A stretch of DNA of 64,000 nt from Bacteroidota bacterium (GTDB taxonomy: Bacteria; Bacteroidota; Bacteroidia; Chitinophagales; Chitinophagaceae), in NCBI GenBank assembly GCA_023387985.1, contig JAEWHC010000009.1:1240001-1304000 (forward strand). Direction: 5' to 3'. Of this stretch, positions 54,372 to 62,652 are shown piece by piece; position 1 is the first letter of the stretch; every line of letters begins with the position of its first letter. The translations under genes were made by a program, and so were the position numbers. The notes below the pieces were generated by a model. That model searched no databases, was not told the DNA's origin, and saw only the letters and a program-made list of their open reading frames with translations.

Positions 54372-54409
54372 TTATTTTTATTCGGAAATTGATATTTAAT
54401 TGGTAAAAG

Positions 54410-54434
54410 AGGTTGGCCCAGGGCCTGCCTTTTT
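54410..54434 (+). terminator. Terminator after the NlpC/P60 gene
   Basis: GGCC-CAG-GGCC stem extended by AGG/CCT across a small internal loop, followed by TTTTT. The loop of three bases makes it tight but stable. Confidence 0.5.
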
Positions 54435-54517
54435 CATTTTAGTGCAAACACTGGAATACAAATTTCAGCGTAACCCCGGGGAAGAGGCCGGGCTTTAGTT
54501 GATTGAATGACTTTAAT

Positions 54518-56188
54518 TCAATTCTCCACTGCGGCAAATTGAAACAGAAGATTTTTGTTTTTGGCGTTTTGCAGATCAGATTCCGAAATTTTACCGGGCA
54601 CTTTTTTCCAGGAAGTGCTGACACTGAACCATTGGTCTCGCTGAAGGGTGTTGATGAATACGGGCATTTTAAAATCCTGGCGGCAATTGGTAAAACGCAG
54701 CTCAAGCCCATCATGCACTTTTTTTGTCTCCAAAACGGGAATTGATGATTCCCTAAGGAATTGATCAAAAAGAGGACGCAGATCCTGTGAGGTTTTGGAT
54801 TGCAAAAAATCTTCTATCTGCTGTGTTGTTACGGTACTATGCCTGAATCGTTTATTCATTTCCCTAAGCAATGCTTTAAAAACGGAATCGTCATCAATCA
54901 GCGTTCTTATGGTATGGACTAAAAGGGCTCCTTTGGCATACATGTCTCCGCTTCCTTCATTTTGCACTCCATATTGACCGATTATGGGACGGTCATTTCT
55001 CAAAATACGCCTTAACCCTTGTGCATATTCATTACCAGCCTGCACGCCAAACCCGCAGGTGGTATAAATCACTTCAGTGTAATTGGTAAAACCTTCATGC
55101 ACCCACATATCGGCTATATCCCTGGTGGTGATGCTGTTTCCAAACCACTCATGCCCGCTTTCATGAATGATAATAAAATCAAACTTCAATCCCCAGCCAC
55201 TGCGGCTGAGATCACGGCCAAGATAACCATTCATGAATTTGTTGCCATATGCCACTGCGCTTTGATGTTCCATGCCCAAATGGGGACTGGATATCAATTT
55301 GAAACCATCTTCATAAAAAGGGTATGGGCCAAACCATTCTTCAAAGCATGAAAGCATGGAATAGGTTTGTTGAAAATGGATTCGTGCCCTTTCAAGCTCA
55401 TAATCCAGCACCCAGAATTCCACCGGTAGCTGCCCCTTCAGTCCGGAATAATCATTTCCGAAATGAACATAGTGGCCGATGCTTGGAATGATATTGTAAG
55501 AATTGATGGGATTTTTCACTTCCCATGTCCAGTTGGTCTTGTTTGCCACGCCCGTTTTTGAAATTAAACGTCCGTTGCCAACTGCTGTCAGATCGTTTGG
55601 AGCAATGATGTTTAGCCTTGCACCCAGATCGGGTTCATCACTTTGATGGTCTTTACAGGGAAACCACACAGATGCTCCAAGACCCTGGCAAGCTACGCTC
55701 ATCCATGGCCTGCCAAGTGAGTCGGTTTTCCATATCCAACCCCCATCCCAGGGTGGGGTTTTGGCTTCACGGGGTATGCCATTGTAAAAAATTGTGATGC
55801 TGTTGCCATTCTTCCGGTTCGGTGCTTTTTGAACAAGGGCTGTGTTGCCCTCACGTTCAAAGCTGAGGATCCCACCGTCACCTGTTTTGATGCTGTCAAT
55901 TACCAGCGGCTGCTGCAGATCGATCTGCATGGTATTGCTATTTCCCGTAGCCGTGTACGTTATGGTTGTTTTACCAATAATTTTCCTGCCTGCAAAATCA
56001 GGTTCCACGGTTATATCATAATGCTGAACATCCCACCAGGAACGGTTGGCATTGAGGGTTCCCCGAAGGCTGTCTGCCCGACTGAACGGGGTTGCAGATG
56101 GTGATGTGGTTTCTGGGGGGATACTATTTTTCGGGACAGTCGTTTTGCAACTGAAAAAGAGCAATGCAATACATAAGGTCCTTAACAT
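54518..56188 (-). CDS. M1-family metallopeptidase lipoprotein
   Basis: A 556-aa aminopeptidase-N-like enzyme. The leader contains the lipobox LLFFSC near residue 14, so it is probably a lipoprotein. The HESGHEW motif has H342, E343 and H346 and the third zinc ligand is E365 (VHEGF). The exopeptidase motif G-x-M-E-N appears in altered form as GMEHQS, so specificity may differ. A TAATTTTG box 20 nt upstream supports the start. Confidence 0.9.
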   Translation of the reverse strand: MLRTLCIALLFFSCKTTVPKNSIPPETTSPSATPFSRADSLRGTLNANRSWWDVQHYDITVEPDFAGRKIIGKTTITYTATGNSNTMQIDLQQPLVIDSIKTGDGGILSFEREGNTALVQKAPNRKNGNSITIFYNGIPREAKTPPWDGGWIWKTDSLGRPWMSVACQGLGASVWFPCKDHQSDEPDLGARLNIIAPNDLTAVGNGRLISKTGVANKTNWTWEVKNPINSYNIIPSIGHYVHFGNDYSGLKGQLPVEFWVLDYELERARIHFQQTYSMLSCFEEWFGPYPFYEDGFKLISSPHLGMEHQSAVAYGNKFMNGYLGRDLSRSGWGLKFDFIIIHESGHEWFGNSITTRDIADMWVHEGFTNYTEVIYTTCGFGVQAGNEYAQGLRRILRNDRPIIGQYGVQNEGSGDMYAKGALLVHTIRTLIDDDSVFKALLREMNKRFRHSTVTTQQIEDFLQSKTSQDLRPLFDQFLRESSIPVLETKKVHDGLELRFTNCRQDFKMPVFINTLQRDQWFSVSTSWKKVPGKISESDLQNAKNKNLLFQFAAVEN

Positions 56189-56208
56189 ACCGGAAGCTTT
56201 AGTGCCTC

Positions 56209-56216
56209 CAAAATTA
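56209..56216 (-). promoter_or_regulatory. Bacteroidota -7 promoter element (TAATTTTG)
   Basis: Exact TAnnTTTG match 20 nt upstream of the M1 peptidase start. A TTG on the minus strand 16 nt further upstream could serve as a short-spaced -33 element. Confidence 0.5.
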
Positions 56217-56220
56217 AGGA

Positions 56221-56877
56221 TTAGTTGTTTCTCAATTTAGTATGGAAAACCTTCTTGAATTTTTCAAGTTTTGGCCGGATCACAAAGGTGCAATAGCCAT
56301 TGTCCGGGTTGCGGTTATAGTAATTCTGGTGATAGTTTTCGGCGGCAAAAAATTCTTCAAAAGGTTCGATGGCGGTAACGATCGGAGCGTCAAAAACACC
56401 TTCTTCATTTAGGCGGTTTTTATAGTTTTCCGCTTTTTGTTTTTCGCCTTCCGTACGGTAGAAGATGGCACTGCGGTACTGTGGCCCCACATCATTACCC
56501 TGCCGGTTGAGGGTGGTAGGATCATGAGTCATCCAAAAGACTTCAAGCAATTCATCATAGGATATTACTTCAGGATCATAAATCAGCTGGATGGCTTCCG
56601 CATGACCGGTATTGGCTCTTGAAACCTCTTCATAGGATGGGTTGCGCAGTTGGCCACCAGTATAGCCGCTTGTAACTTTATGCACGCCTTTCAACTGCTG
56701 GAAAATAACTTCTGTGCACCAGAAACATCCATTGGCGAAAATTGCAGTATCAATATTGTTTCCCATGATCAATAAATTAGGTGTAAGGGCCTGGGTTCGC
56801 GCAGCCGGCTCGCTGCAACTCGTCAGTCCCCAGGCTGTCAGTCCCCACAAAGCAATATTAAACAACAACAACCTCAT
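56221..56877 (-). CDS. msrA: Peptide-methionine (S)-S-oxide reductase, exported lipoprotein form
   Basis: A 218-aa MsrA that repairs oxidised methionine. The catalytic Cys is C51 in GCFWC, followed by the VTSGYTGG, GHAEAI and HDPTT blocks. An N-terminal leader ending in LTSC (C21) makes it a predicted lipoprotein, so it would act in the envelope. The resolving-cysteine C-terminus is short, ending KKVFHTKLRNN. The M1 peptidase gene follows 32 bp downstream with its own promoter box. Confidence 0.93.
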   Translation of the reverse strand: MRLLLFNIALWGLTAWGLTSCSEPAARTQALTPNLLIMGNNIDTAIFANGCFWCTEVIFQQLKGVHKVTSGYTGGQLRNPSYEEVSRANTGHAEAIQLIYDPEVISYDELLEVFWMTHDPTTLNRQGNDVGPQYRSAIFYRTEGEKQKAENYKNRLNEEGVFDAPIVTAIEPFEEFFAAENYHQNYYNRNPDNGYCTFVIRPKLEKFKKVFHTKLRNN

Positions 56878-57062
56878 ATTGTATTATTCAGGCCTTTCAA
56901 AACAGTGGGGCTAAAGTAATTCAGATAGAATACAATGCAATCCAATGTAATCTTAAATTTCATGATACTTTATCTGTTTTAGATATAAAGTAATAGAAAT
57001 ACATCAAACAGCCGGATCATCCCATTCCTGAACAATGTAGTTTTTTGAATATTATCGGGAAA

Positions 57063-57701
57063 TTACCGGGTATTGCCAATTCCTACACGCTGGTGCACGA
57101 AACCATTGCGCTGCAATTCCTGAACCATGAAAAGTGCCAGATTCCCGGAATTGATCTCCATACTTGGACCAATGGATTCGGCTACAGCTTGAAATTTATT
57201 ATCGGCGTCGGCATCAACGATTAATGGCGGGCAAACGAAGGTCCAGTCCAGATCTGAACCCTTCAGATACTCGTATGCTTTTGCATGCTCCTCACTAACC
57301 GGTATATACAAAGGGTCATAATCTTTGTCTTTGAAAAGATATTTCCCGGTTGAGTCGGGCAGCACCCCGGTTCCACCAACAGCAACAATCCGCTTGACCC
57401 CTCGCTTTTGCATTTGTTGCACAATATGTTTCATTCCAAGGCTTCTTGCCCGGTCTTCGCCGGAAAGCGTTCCTCCAAGTGCCGAAAGAACATAATCAGC
57501 GCCCTTGATGGCATCACCAACATTTTTATCATCAAAAATATAACCCTTAAAAACTTCAAAGTTGGATTTATGATGAGATTCGAAAGCAAACAAATGCTCC
57601 ACATTTCTTCCAAATGCACGAACCTGCCATTCCTTCGCCATGCAATGGGTAACCAGCTGTTTGCCTACCATACCGGTGGCACCAAAAATTACTACTTTCA
57701 T
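57063..57701 (-). CDS. NAD(P)-binding atypical SDR-type protein
   Basis: A 212-aa protein with the Rossmann motif FGATGMVGKQL (6-16) and the VLSALGG, VGGTGVL and KAYEYLKGSDLDWTFVCPP blocks. These are those of NmrA/atypical short-chain dehydrogenases used as NAD(P)H-quinone reductases, dehydratases or redox sensors. The catalytic Tyr-x-x-x-Lys is not obvious, so sensing or binding is possible. Its ATG abuts the stop of ytxJ, so the pair is probably co-transcribed. Confidence 0.85.
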   Translation of the reverse strand: MKVVIFGATGMVGKQLVTHCMAKEWQVRAFGRNVEHLFAFESHHKSNFEVFKGYIFDDKNVGDAIKGADYVLSALGGTLSGEDRARSLGMKHIVQQMQKRGVKRIVAVGGTGVLPDSTGKYLFKDKDYDPLYIPVSEEHAKAYEYLKGSDLDWTFVCPPLIVDADADNKFQAVAESIGPSMEINSGNLALFMVQELQRNGFVHQRVGIGNTR

Positions 57702-58049
57702 CTAGTTGTTGTTTATTGCTTTAGAGTTTTCTTCTATCAATTCCTGGATTGTAATGCCCATATGGCTTTCGTCAAAAGTGCATTCCCCATTCCTGATCAA
57801 TAAAACCTGCGGACTTTCATGATGGACTGCAAACTTTTCGGCGATCCGGTTGCTTACCGGGCGATATTTAAGCAAATCAAGGAAATAAAAATCCATTTCT
57901 TCAGGAAATCCGGCTTTCTCTATCCGGTTCAGAACGGTTTTGCTGATGCTGCAACGGGTGCTGTGTTTAAATATGACCTGGCCCCGTTGGAATGAATTGG
58001 CCACAATGGACTCAAGATCTTCTTCACTATCAACTATCTTCCAACTCAT
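57702..58049 (-). CDS. ytxJ: Bacilliredoxin-like protein YtxJ
   Basis: A 115-aa thioredoxin-fold protein with a single active-site cysteine, C33 in HSTRCSIS, as in the YtxJ/DUF2847 family. It has been assigned to bacillithiol metabolism as a monothiol bacilliredoxin-like protein by genomic context; direct activity is less certain. It has no second Cys in the active site. First gene of a pair with the NAD(P)-binding protein, with a TAAATTTG promoter box 13 nt upstream. Confidence 0.85.
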   Translation of the reverse strand: MSWKIVDSEEDLESIVANSFQRGQVIFKHSTRCSISKTVLNRIEKAGFPEEMDFYFLDLLKYRPVSNRIAEKFAVHHESPQVLLIRNGECTFDESHMGITIQELIEENSKAINNN

Positions 58050-58062
58050 AGTTATCTTTTTA

Positions 58063-58070
58063 CAAATTTA
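58063..58070 (-). promoter_or_regulatory. Bacteroidota -7 promoter element (TAAATTTG)
   Basis: Exact TAnnTTTG match 13 nt upstream of ytxJ; no clear -33 element. Confidence 0.45.
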
Positions 58071-58281
58071 ACCAACTCTCCGTTAATCATAAAAACGCAT
58101 GATGTTTTAGAAACGCAAATGCTCCATTGAACAAATACACGGTTGGGATGTAAGTTTCCACATTGCAAATAACAGGCCTGACCGGGCACCGGTCTTTTTT
58201 CAATCATTGTTATCTGGTGTTTGATCACCAAAAATTCCAGGCTGCTTTAGAATTCTCCTGAATAACTGGAAGTTTAATTTG

Positions 58282-58289
58282 TATCTTTC
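58282..58289 (+). promoter_or_regulatory. Near-consensus -7 element (TATCTTTC) before the exonuclease gene
   Basis: Seven of eight matches to TAnnTTTG, 25 nt before the ATG. Flanking TTTAATTTG immediately upstream is not at -33 spacing. Confidence 0.35.
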
Positions 58290-58314
58290 CGGCCAAGAAT
58301 AAGAACTACCTGAC

Positions 58315-59085
58315 ATGAGCATAAGACTGAACCGCCCCCTGGCGTTCATTGATTTGGAAACCACCGGCATTAACCTTGGTACCGACCGTATAGTAGAAAT
58401 TGCAATTGTAAAGAGCCTTCCCAATGGCACCAAGTTGGTAAAACGCAAACTTGTTAACCCCGAGATGCCGATACCGGCGGTCACCAGTGCTGTTCATGGC
58501 ATTACGGATGACATGGTGAAGGATGCCCCTACATTCAAACAAATTGCCAACGAGATCAAACAATTCCTGGATGAATCGGACCTTGCCGGATTCAACAGCA
58601 ATAAGTTTGATATACCAATGCTGGTGGAAGAATTTCTGCGTACAGGCATTGAGTTTAGAATGGATGGTCGTAAAATGCTCGATGTACAAAAAATTTTCCA
58701 TTTGTTTGAACCCCGCACACTTTCCGCGGCCTATAAGTTTTATTGCCAGAAAGAACTTGTGGATGCCCATAGTGCCGAAGCAGACGCTGATGCTACCCGT
58801 GAAATTCTGGATGCACAGGTTAAAGCTTATCCGCAGTTGGGCGATACCATTGAAAGTATTATCAATGCAGTGGGCGATGAGGAAATTGTGGATTTTGCAA
58901 AACGCATGGTTTATGAAGATGGAAAGATCATTTTTAACTTTGGTCGTCATAAAGGAAAGATCGTTGAAGAGGTTTTACATAAAGAACGCAGCTATTATGA
59001 TTGGATGATGCAGGGTGATTTTCCACAGTACACCAAGCAAAAACTTACAGAAATTCTGCACAAGATGCTTTTGGGAAAAAAATAA
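58315..59085 (+). CDS. DnaQ-like 3'-5' exonuclease with DUF3820-like C-terminus
   Basis: A 256-aa protein. The DEDDh exonuclease fold has D13 and E15 (FIDLETTG), FNSNKFDIPML in the middle and a His-Asp pair in DAHSAEADADAT. The C-terminal 65 residues (IIFNFGRHKGKIVEEVL, then YYDWMMQGDFP) match the small DUF3820 module often found after exonuclease domains. It may be a proofreading, repair or RNA-processing nuclease; the role is not specified by context. Confidence 0.88.
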   Translation: MSIRLNRPLAFIDLETTGINLGTDRIVEIAIVKSLPNGTKLVKRKLVNPEMPIPAVTSAVHGITDDMVKDAPTFKQIANEIKQFLDESDLAGFNSNKFDIPMLVEEFLRTGIEFRMDGRKMLDVQKIFHLFEPRTLSAAYKFYCQKELVDAHSAEADADATREILDAQVKAYPQLGDTIESIINAVGDEEIVDFAKRMVYEDGKIIFNFGRHKGKIVEEVLHKERSYYDWMMQGDFPQYTKQKLTEILHKMLLGKK

Positions 59086-59097
59086 ACATTCCAAACC

Positions 59098-59105
59098 TAT
59101 TTTTG
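59098..59105 (+). promoter_or_regulatory. Bacteroidota -7 promoter element (TATTTTTG)
   Basis: Exact TAnnTTTG match 16 nt before the glycosyltransferase ATG; TTTG lies 24 nt further upstream, slightly beyond the usual -33 spacing. Confidence 0.45.
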
Positions 59106-59121
59106 ATGCTCATTTTGCAAC

Positions 59122-59868
59122 ATGACAAGTAAATTAGTCATCATACCAACCTATAATGAAAAGGAGAATATTGCCGGGATCATCGAAGAAGTCCGGCGGT
59201 CTGCTCCCGGCTTTCATGTGCTTGTAGTTGACGACGGCTCTCCCGACGGCACCGCGCAGGTGGTTAAGGACATGCAGAATGAAAAAGATGACGATCTCTT
59301 CCTTGAAGAACGTATTGGTAAATTAGGATTAGGTACAGCCTACATTTATGGCTTTAAATGGGGGCTCACTCGGGGATATGATTTCATTTGCGAAATGGAT
59401 GCGGATTTTAGCCACAATCCTGCAGATTTGCCAAGGCTGACCGGAGCTTGTGAAAATGGCGCGGATGTAGCTGTTGGCAGCCGCTATGTGCCCGGAGGCA
59501 GTATCGAAAACTGGCCCCTCGACAGGCATATTTACAGCAGGGGCGGTAGTTTATACACCCGCATTATTACCCGTTTGCCGGTAAAAGATGCAACTGCGGG
59601 ATTTGTATGTTATAAAAGAAAAGTACTGGATACCATCAATTTTGATGAGATCAAATTTGTTGGTTATGCTTTTCAGATTGAAATGAAATTCGCAGCCTGG
59701 AAACTGGGTTTTAAGATTGTGGAAGTGCCAATTGTTTTTGTAGACCGTAAAGTGGGCACAAGTAAAATGAACAAAGGCATTTTGAAGGAAGGGGTGTTTG
59801 GTGTGATTAAAATTCAGTGGAACAGTATGTTTAAGCAATACCGTAAAAAAGTAAAATCGTTCGACTGA
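59122..59868 (+). CDS. Polyprenol-monophosphomannose synthase-like glycosyltransferase (GT2)
   Basis: A 248-aa GT-A enzyme that transfers mannose or a related sugar from a nucleotide donor to polyprenyl phosphate. IIPTYNEKENI opens the fold; VVDDGSPDGT near residue 35 and CEMDADFSHNP near residue 88 bind nucleotide and metal; DRKVGTSKMN near residue 211 is the Dpm1-type acceptor motif. There are no C-terminal transmembrane helices, so it is the soluble catalytic form. Confidence 0.9.
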   Translation: MTSKLVIIPTYNEKENIAGIIEEVRRSAPGFHVLVVDDGSPDGTAQVVKDMQNEKDDDLFLEERIGKLGLGTAYIYGFKWGLTRGYDFICEMDADFSHNPADLPRLTGACENGADVAVGSRYVPGGSIENWPLDRHIYSRGGSLYTRIITRLPVKDATAGFVCYKRKVLDTINFDEIKFVGYAFQIEMKFAAWKLGFKIVEVPIVFVDRKVGTSKMNKGILKEGVFGVIKIQWNSMFKQYRKKVKSFD

Positions 59869-59906
59869 GTATTTGAGCCTGTTATTTTCCATATCAACCA
59901 TACATT

Positions 59907-60800
59907 GTGCGTACCGCTTTTTTAAAACTTCACCTGGCGATTTTCCTGGCGGGATTTACCGCCATTCTTGGTAAGCTCATCTCTCTAAATTCTTTTGGCC
60001 TTGTTTGGTGGAGGCTGGTGTTTACGGTAATCGGTATGTTGATAATGGTGAGGATACTGCACCGGGTAGTGCATTTGCCGGCGGACAAAATAAAAAAACT
60101 GCTTGGCATCGGAGTTATTGTAGGCCTGCACTGGCTTTGTTTTTTCGGAAGCATAAAATTTGCAAGCGTGTCTATTGCACTGGTCACCCTTTCGGCAGCC
60201 GGGTTTTTTTCAGCATTGTTTGAACCGTTGATTACAAAAAAGAAACTTGATGGCGTAGAGCTTTTTCTTGGAATTGTGTGTATACTCGGTATTTATGTTA
60301 TATTCAGTGTTGACAGCTCGAACAGTATTGGTATTGGCCTCGGACTTGCTTCAGCTGCCCTTTCTTCGTTATTCTCCATCCTGAATAAGAAAATCATTGC
60401 GCCCGGTTTAAGCGGCTTTGCCATAACATTTTGGGAAATGTGGGGAGCATTGGCCATTGTTTCCGTTTCTTCTTTATTATTCTATATAAAAGATCCATTC
60501 CCATTTCTACCATTGCCTTTGGATTGGTTTTGGATTGCGCTCCTGGCTTTTCTTTGCACCATATGGCCCTGGTTTCTGCAATTACAGTCGCTACGCCACT
60601 TAAGTGCAAGTACTGTAAATCTCTCTTATAATCTCGAGCCGGTCTATGGTATCCTGATGGCAGTTGTCCTGTTTCATGAAAACGAACAAATGGGTGCATC
60701 TTTCCTGGTTGGTGCATTGATTATAGGAATTTCTGTAGGGATCCAAACCTGGAGGGTGATGCAAAAGGAGAAAAGCAGGATTCGGTTAAACCTGGAATAG
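59907..60800 (+). CDS. EamA/DMT-superfamily transporter
   Basis: A 297-aa inner-membrane protein with about ten transmembrane helices made of two EamA repeats (about 5-135 and 150-290). NLSYNLEPVYGILMAVVLFHE is the typical second-repeat block. Members export amino acids, nucleotides or drugs; the substrate is unknown. The start is GTG at 59907, in frame 39 bp after the glycosyltransferase stop, with no earlier ATG. Confidence 0.87.
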   Translation: MRTAFLKLHLAIFLAGFTAILGKLISLNSFGLVWWRLVFTVIGMLIMVRILHRVVHLPADKIKKLLGIGVIVGLHWLCFFGSIKFASVSIALVTLSAAGFFSALFEPLITKKKLDGVELFLGIVCILGIYVIFSVDSSNSIGIGLGLASAALSSLFSILNKKIIAPGLSGFAITFWEMWGALAIVSVSSLLFYIKDPFPFLPLPLDWFWIALLAFLCTIWPWFLQLQSLRHLSASTVNLSYNLEPVYGILMAVVLFHENEQMGASFLVGALIIGISVGIQTWRVMQKEKSRIRLNLE

Positions 60801-60861
60801 CGTTGTCATTTAAAGCGGTAACAATATCAGTTAAGTATTTACCATATAAATTTTATCACAA

Positions 60862-61128
60862 ATGAAAGTTGTTGTTATTGGAGAACCTGCAGGTGTTTCA
60901 AGGGAAAAAGTCATGGAAGTTTATTCCCGGCATAAAGCCCTGGTCGACCAATTCATTGAAAAGGGAGAGGTAATTGGGATCGGGCCCTTTGCTGATGCTG
61001 GCAACATGGCGATTTTTAAAACACGTGCAGCTGCGGAAGAATTTGTAAAGATGGATCCTTTTAACCTTGAAGGTTTTATAAAAAGCTATACCATAAAAGA
61101 ATGGCATGATAGCCTGTTGCCTGAGTAA
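60862..61128 (+). CDS. YciI-family protein
   Basis: An 88-aa ferredoxin-like fold protein. The conserved His-Lys (YSRHKALVDQF) and Asp (GPFADAGNMAIF) blocks and F-K-M-D-P-F-N-L-E-G match the YciI/MICB family, some members of which are dehalogenase- or muconolactone-isomerase-like. Activity is unknown. It has no operon partner within 60 bp. Confidence 0.88.
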   Translation: MKVVVIGEPAGVSREKVMEVYSRHKALVDQFIEKGEVIGIGPFADAGNMAIFKTRAAAEEFVKMDPFNLEGFIKSYTIKEWHDSLLPE

Positions 61129-61152
61129 GCGGAAATGACCTTTGCAGGTAAC

Positions 61153-61182
61153 AAAAAAATGCCACCCGGATGGGCGGATGGC
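61153..61182 (-). terminator. Intrinsic terminator of the 61207 gene
   Basis: On the minus strand GCCAUCC pairs with GGGUGGC (one G-U), with an 8-nt loop, followed by A and seven U residues. It lies 25 nt past the stop and may also stop the convergent YciI transcript. Confidence 0.75.
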
Positions 61183-61206
61183 TGAAATAACTTTTCGTTG
61201 ATGTAA

Positions 61207-61842
61207 TCAGTCGGCTATGGCAAATTGCAAGCCGATTCCCCCGGTTATATATTGTAGGTTTTTTGCCTGGGGCAATTCAAAGCCGGTAAAGTTGTAGTGC
61301 GCCCCGGCCAGTACGCCATGTTGTTTGTACCTGCCAAAAGAAAATTTTACCCCTGCGCCCGCCTTGGCTGCAAACTGTGTTTTGCGTAAATTTTCGTTTG
61401 TGAATTCGCCAAGATATCGTTGAAACTGGTTCATCGCAATACCTGCACCGAACTGCAAAAAGGGACTCAGCAGAGGTATTTCTTCCACGTTGTTTAACGG
61501 TGAATAAACCACGGTGGCCAAGACCGGAACGGATTGTACATTATTGGCCATCACGGCGGAAATATCGGAGCCATCGGCGAGCTTAAAGGTCTGCCGGGGA
61601 AATTTTTCGTAAAAATTGACTACGCCACCTCCTAATCCAAGCTGAAGTTGGGGGTTGAGGTGCCAGAGCAATTCTACACTTGCAGCCCGCGTGCTGCTTT
61701 CGCCGATATAATTGTTTTTAAAATCACCCATAGGCATGGCATAGTTATACCAAAGGTTTATTTTTTTGACGCCTCTTTCATACTGTCCATAAACCACCGA
61801 ACTGGTAAATACGAATACAAGAGCCAGATATATATATTTCAT
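61207..61842 (-). CDS. Outer-membrane beta-barrel protein, unknown function
   Basis: A 211-aa secreted protein with a signal peptide ending near residue 19 (VYGQ). The mature part has an alternating aromatic strand pattern (LGGGVVNFYEKF, FLQFGAGIAMNQF, GAGVKFSFG) and ends in GGIGLQFAIAD, as in small 8-stranded barrels. No family name is assigned. It follows the DUF4136 lipoprotein gene by 13 bp, so they are probably one operon. Confidence 0.7.
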   Translation of the reverse strand: MKYIYLALVFVFTSSVVYGQYERGVKKINLWYNYAMPMGDFKNNYIGESSTRAASVELLWHLNPQLQLGLGGGVVNFYEKFPRQTFKLADGSDISAVMANNVQSVPVLATVVYSPLNNVEEIPLLSPFLQFGAGIAMNQFQRYLGEFTNENLRKTQFAAKAGAGVKFSFGRYKQHGVLAGAHYNFTGFELPQAKNLQYITGGIGLQFAIAD

Positions 61843-61855
61843 TTTCGTTGTTTGA

Positions 61856-62470
61856 TTAAGGTTTTAAATAGGGAGACTGTTCAAACAATTGGGCAATCTG
61901 TGAAGGCATAGCGCTTTCATTGTATATGCCGGAACCGCGGATCAGTCCATTCCAGACAATTTGCAGTTGACTTGAGCTTTCCGCAGTTTTAAGGTCGACC
62001 AGGTCAAATGACAACATGCCTTCAGATGTTTCGTAATACATTGGGTAACTCCACCAATTAGGGTTGGATCCCCAGCCATAACCTGAACCCCAGTAACCTG
62101 GTGTCCAGTAATCATAATAATCGCGCCAGATTACCCCACTTGATGTGCGTATAATTCTTGAGATTTGCAAGCCTAGATCAGGGCTTTCGGTGCGATCAAC
62201 ATACCGGAATCCGCGGGCTTCCATTTGTTGTTTAAATGCGTTGATAAAGCCCATATCCTGCACGGCGCTCAATCGTTGAACGTTATTCCCGTCAACTACC
62301 AAAATGGTATCGGCAATAGAAAAGGTTTCATAATTGCTGAAATTAACGTTGGAAGCTTTTTGGGTTATGTATATCCTCGATTCATCATCACTCAGGTCTT
62401 TCAAATGCTCCTTCTGGCATGAACTGAAAACCACCAAACCAGCAAAAAGTAGAAGTATTGCACTTTTCAT
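61856..62470 (-). CDS. DUF4136 lipoprotein
   Basis: A 204-aa predicted lipoprotein: the leader ends in VVFSSC with C18. The mature domain has the DUF4136 pattern SNVNFSNYETFSI near the start and FVDLVDLKTA-like (SFDLVDLKTAESSQ) near the end, with a long Trp/Tyr/Gly-rich loop (YWTPGYWGSGYGW). Members are envelope proteins of unknown function. It is transcribed with the barrel gene downstream. Confidence 0.83.
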   Translation of the reverse strand: MKSAILLLFAGLVVFSSCQKEHLKDLSDDESRIYITQKASNVNFSNYETFSIADTILVVDGNNVQRLSAVQDMGFINAFKQQMEARGFRYVDRTESPDLGLQISRIIRTSSGVIWRDYYDYWTPGYWGSGYGWGSNPNWWSYPMYYETSEGMLSFDLVDLKTAESSSQLQIVWNGLIRGSGIYNESAMPSQIAQLFEQSPYLKP

Positions 62471-62617
62471 TTCTTAGATTTTATACGTAAAACGCAAATT
62501 CTATGCGAAAAGCCGGGTCCTCTACCGATGACTAAATTATTTTAACATTACCCCGTCGATGGGAACTCGATTTTGTTAAAGCTTATACTGGTACGGACAT
62601 TCTTTCTGGCATAAATT

Positions 62618-62642
62618 AAAAAACCTCCTGTTGAGGAGGTTT
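62618..62642 (-). terminator. Intrinsic terminator of the penicillin-binding protein gene
   Basis: Nine-base stem AAACCTCCT/AGGAGGTTT with a 4-nt loop, then TTTTTT on the minus strand, just after the stop at 62653. Confidence 0.9.
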
Positions 62643-62652
62643 AATTGAAAAT

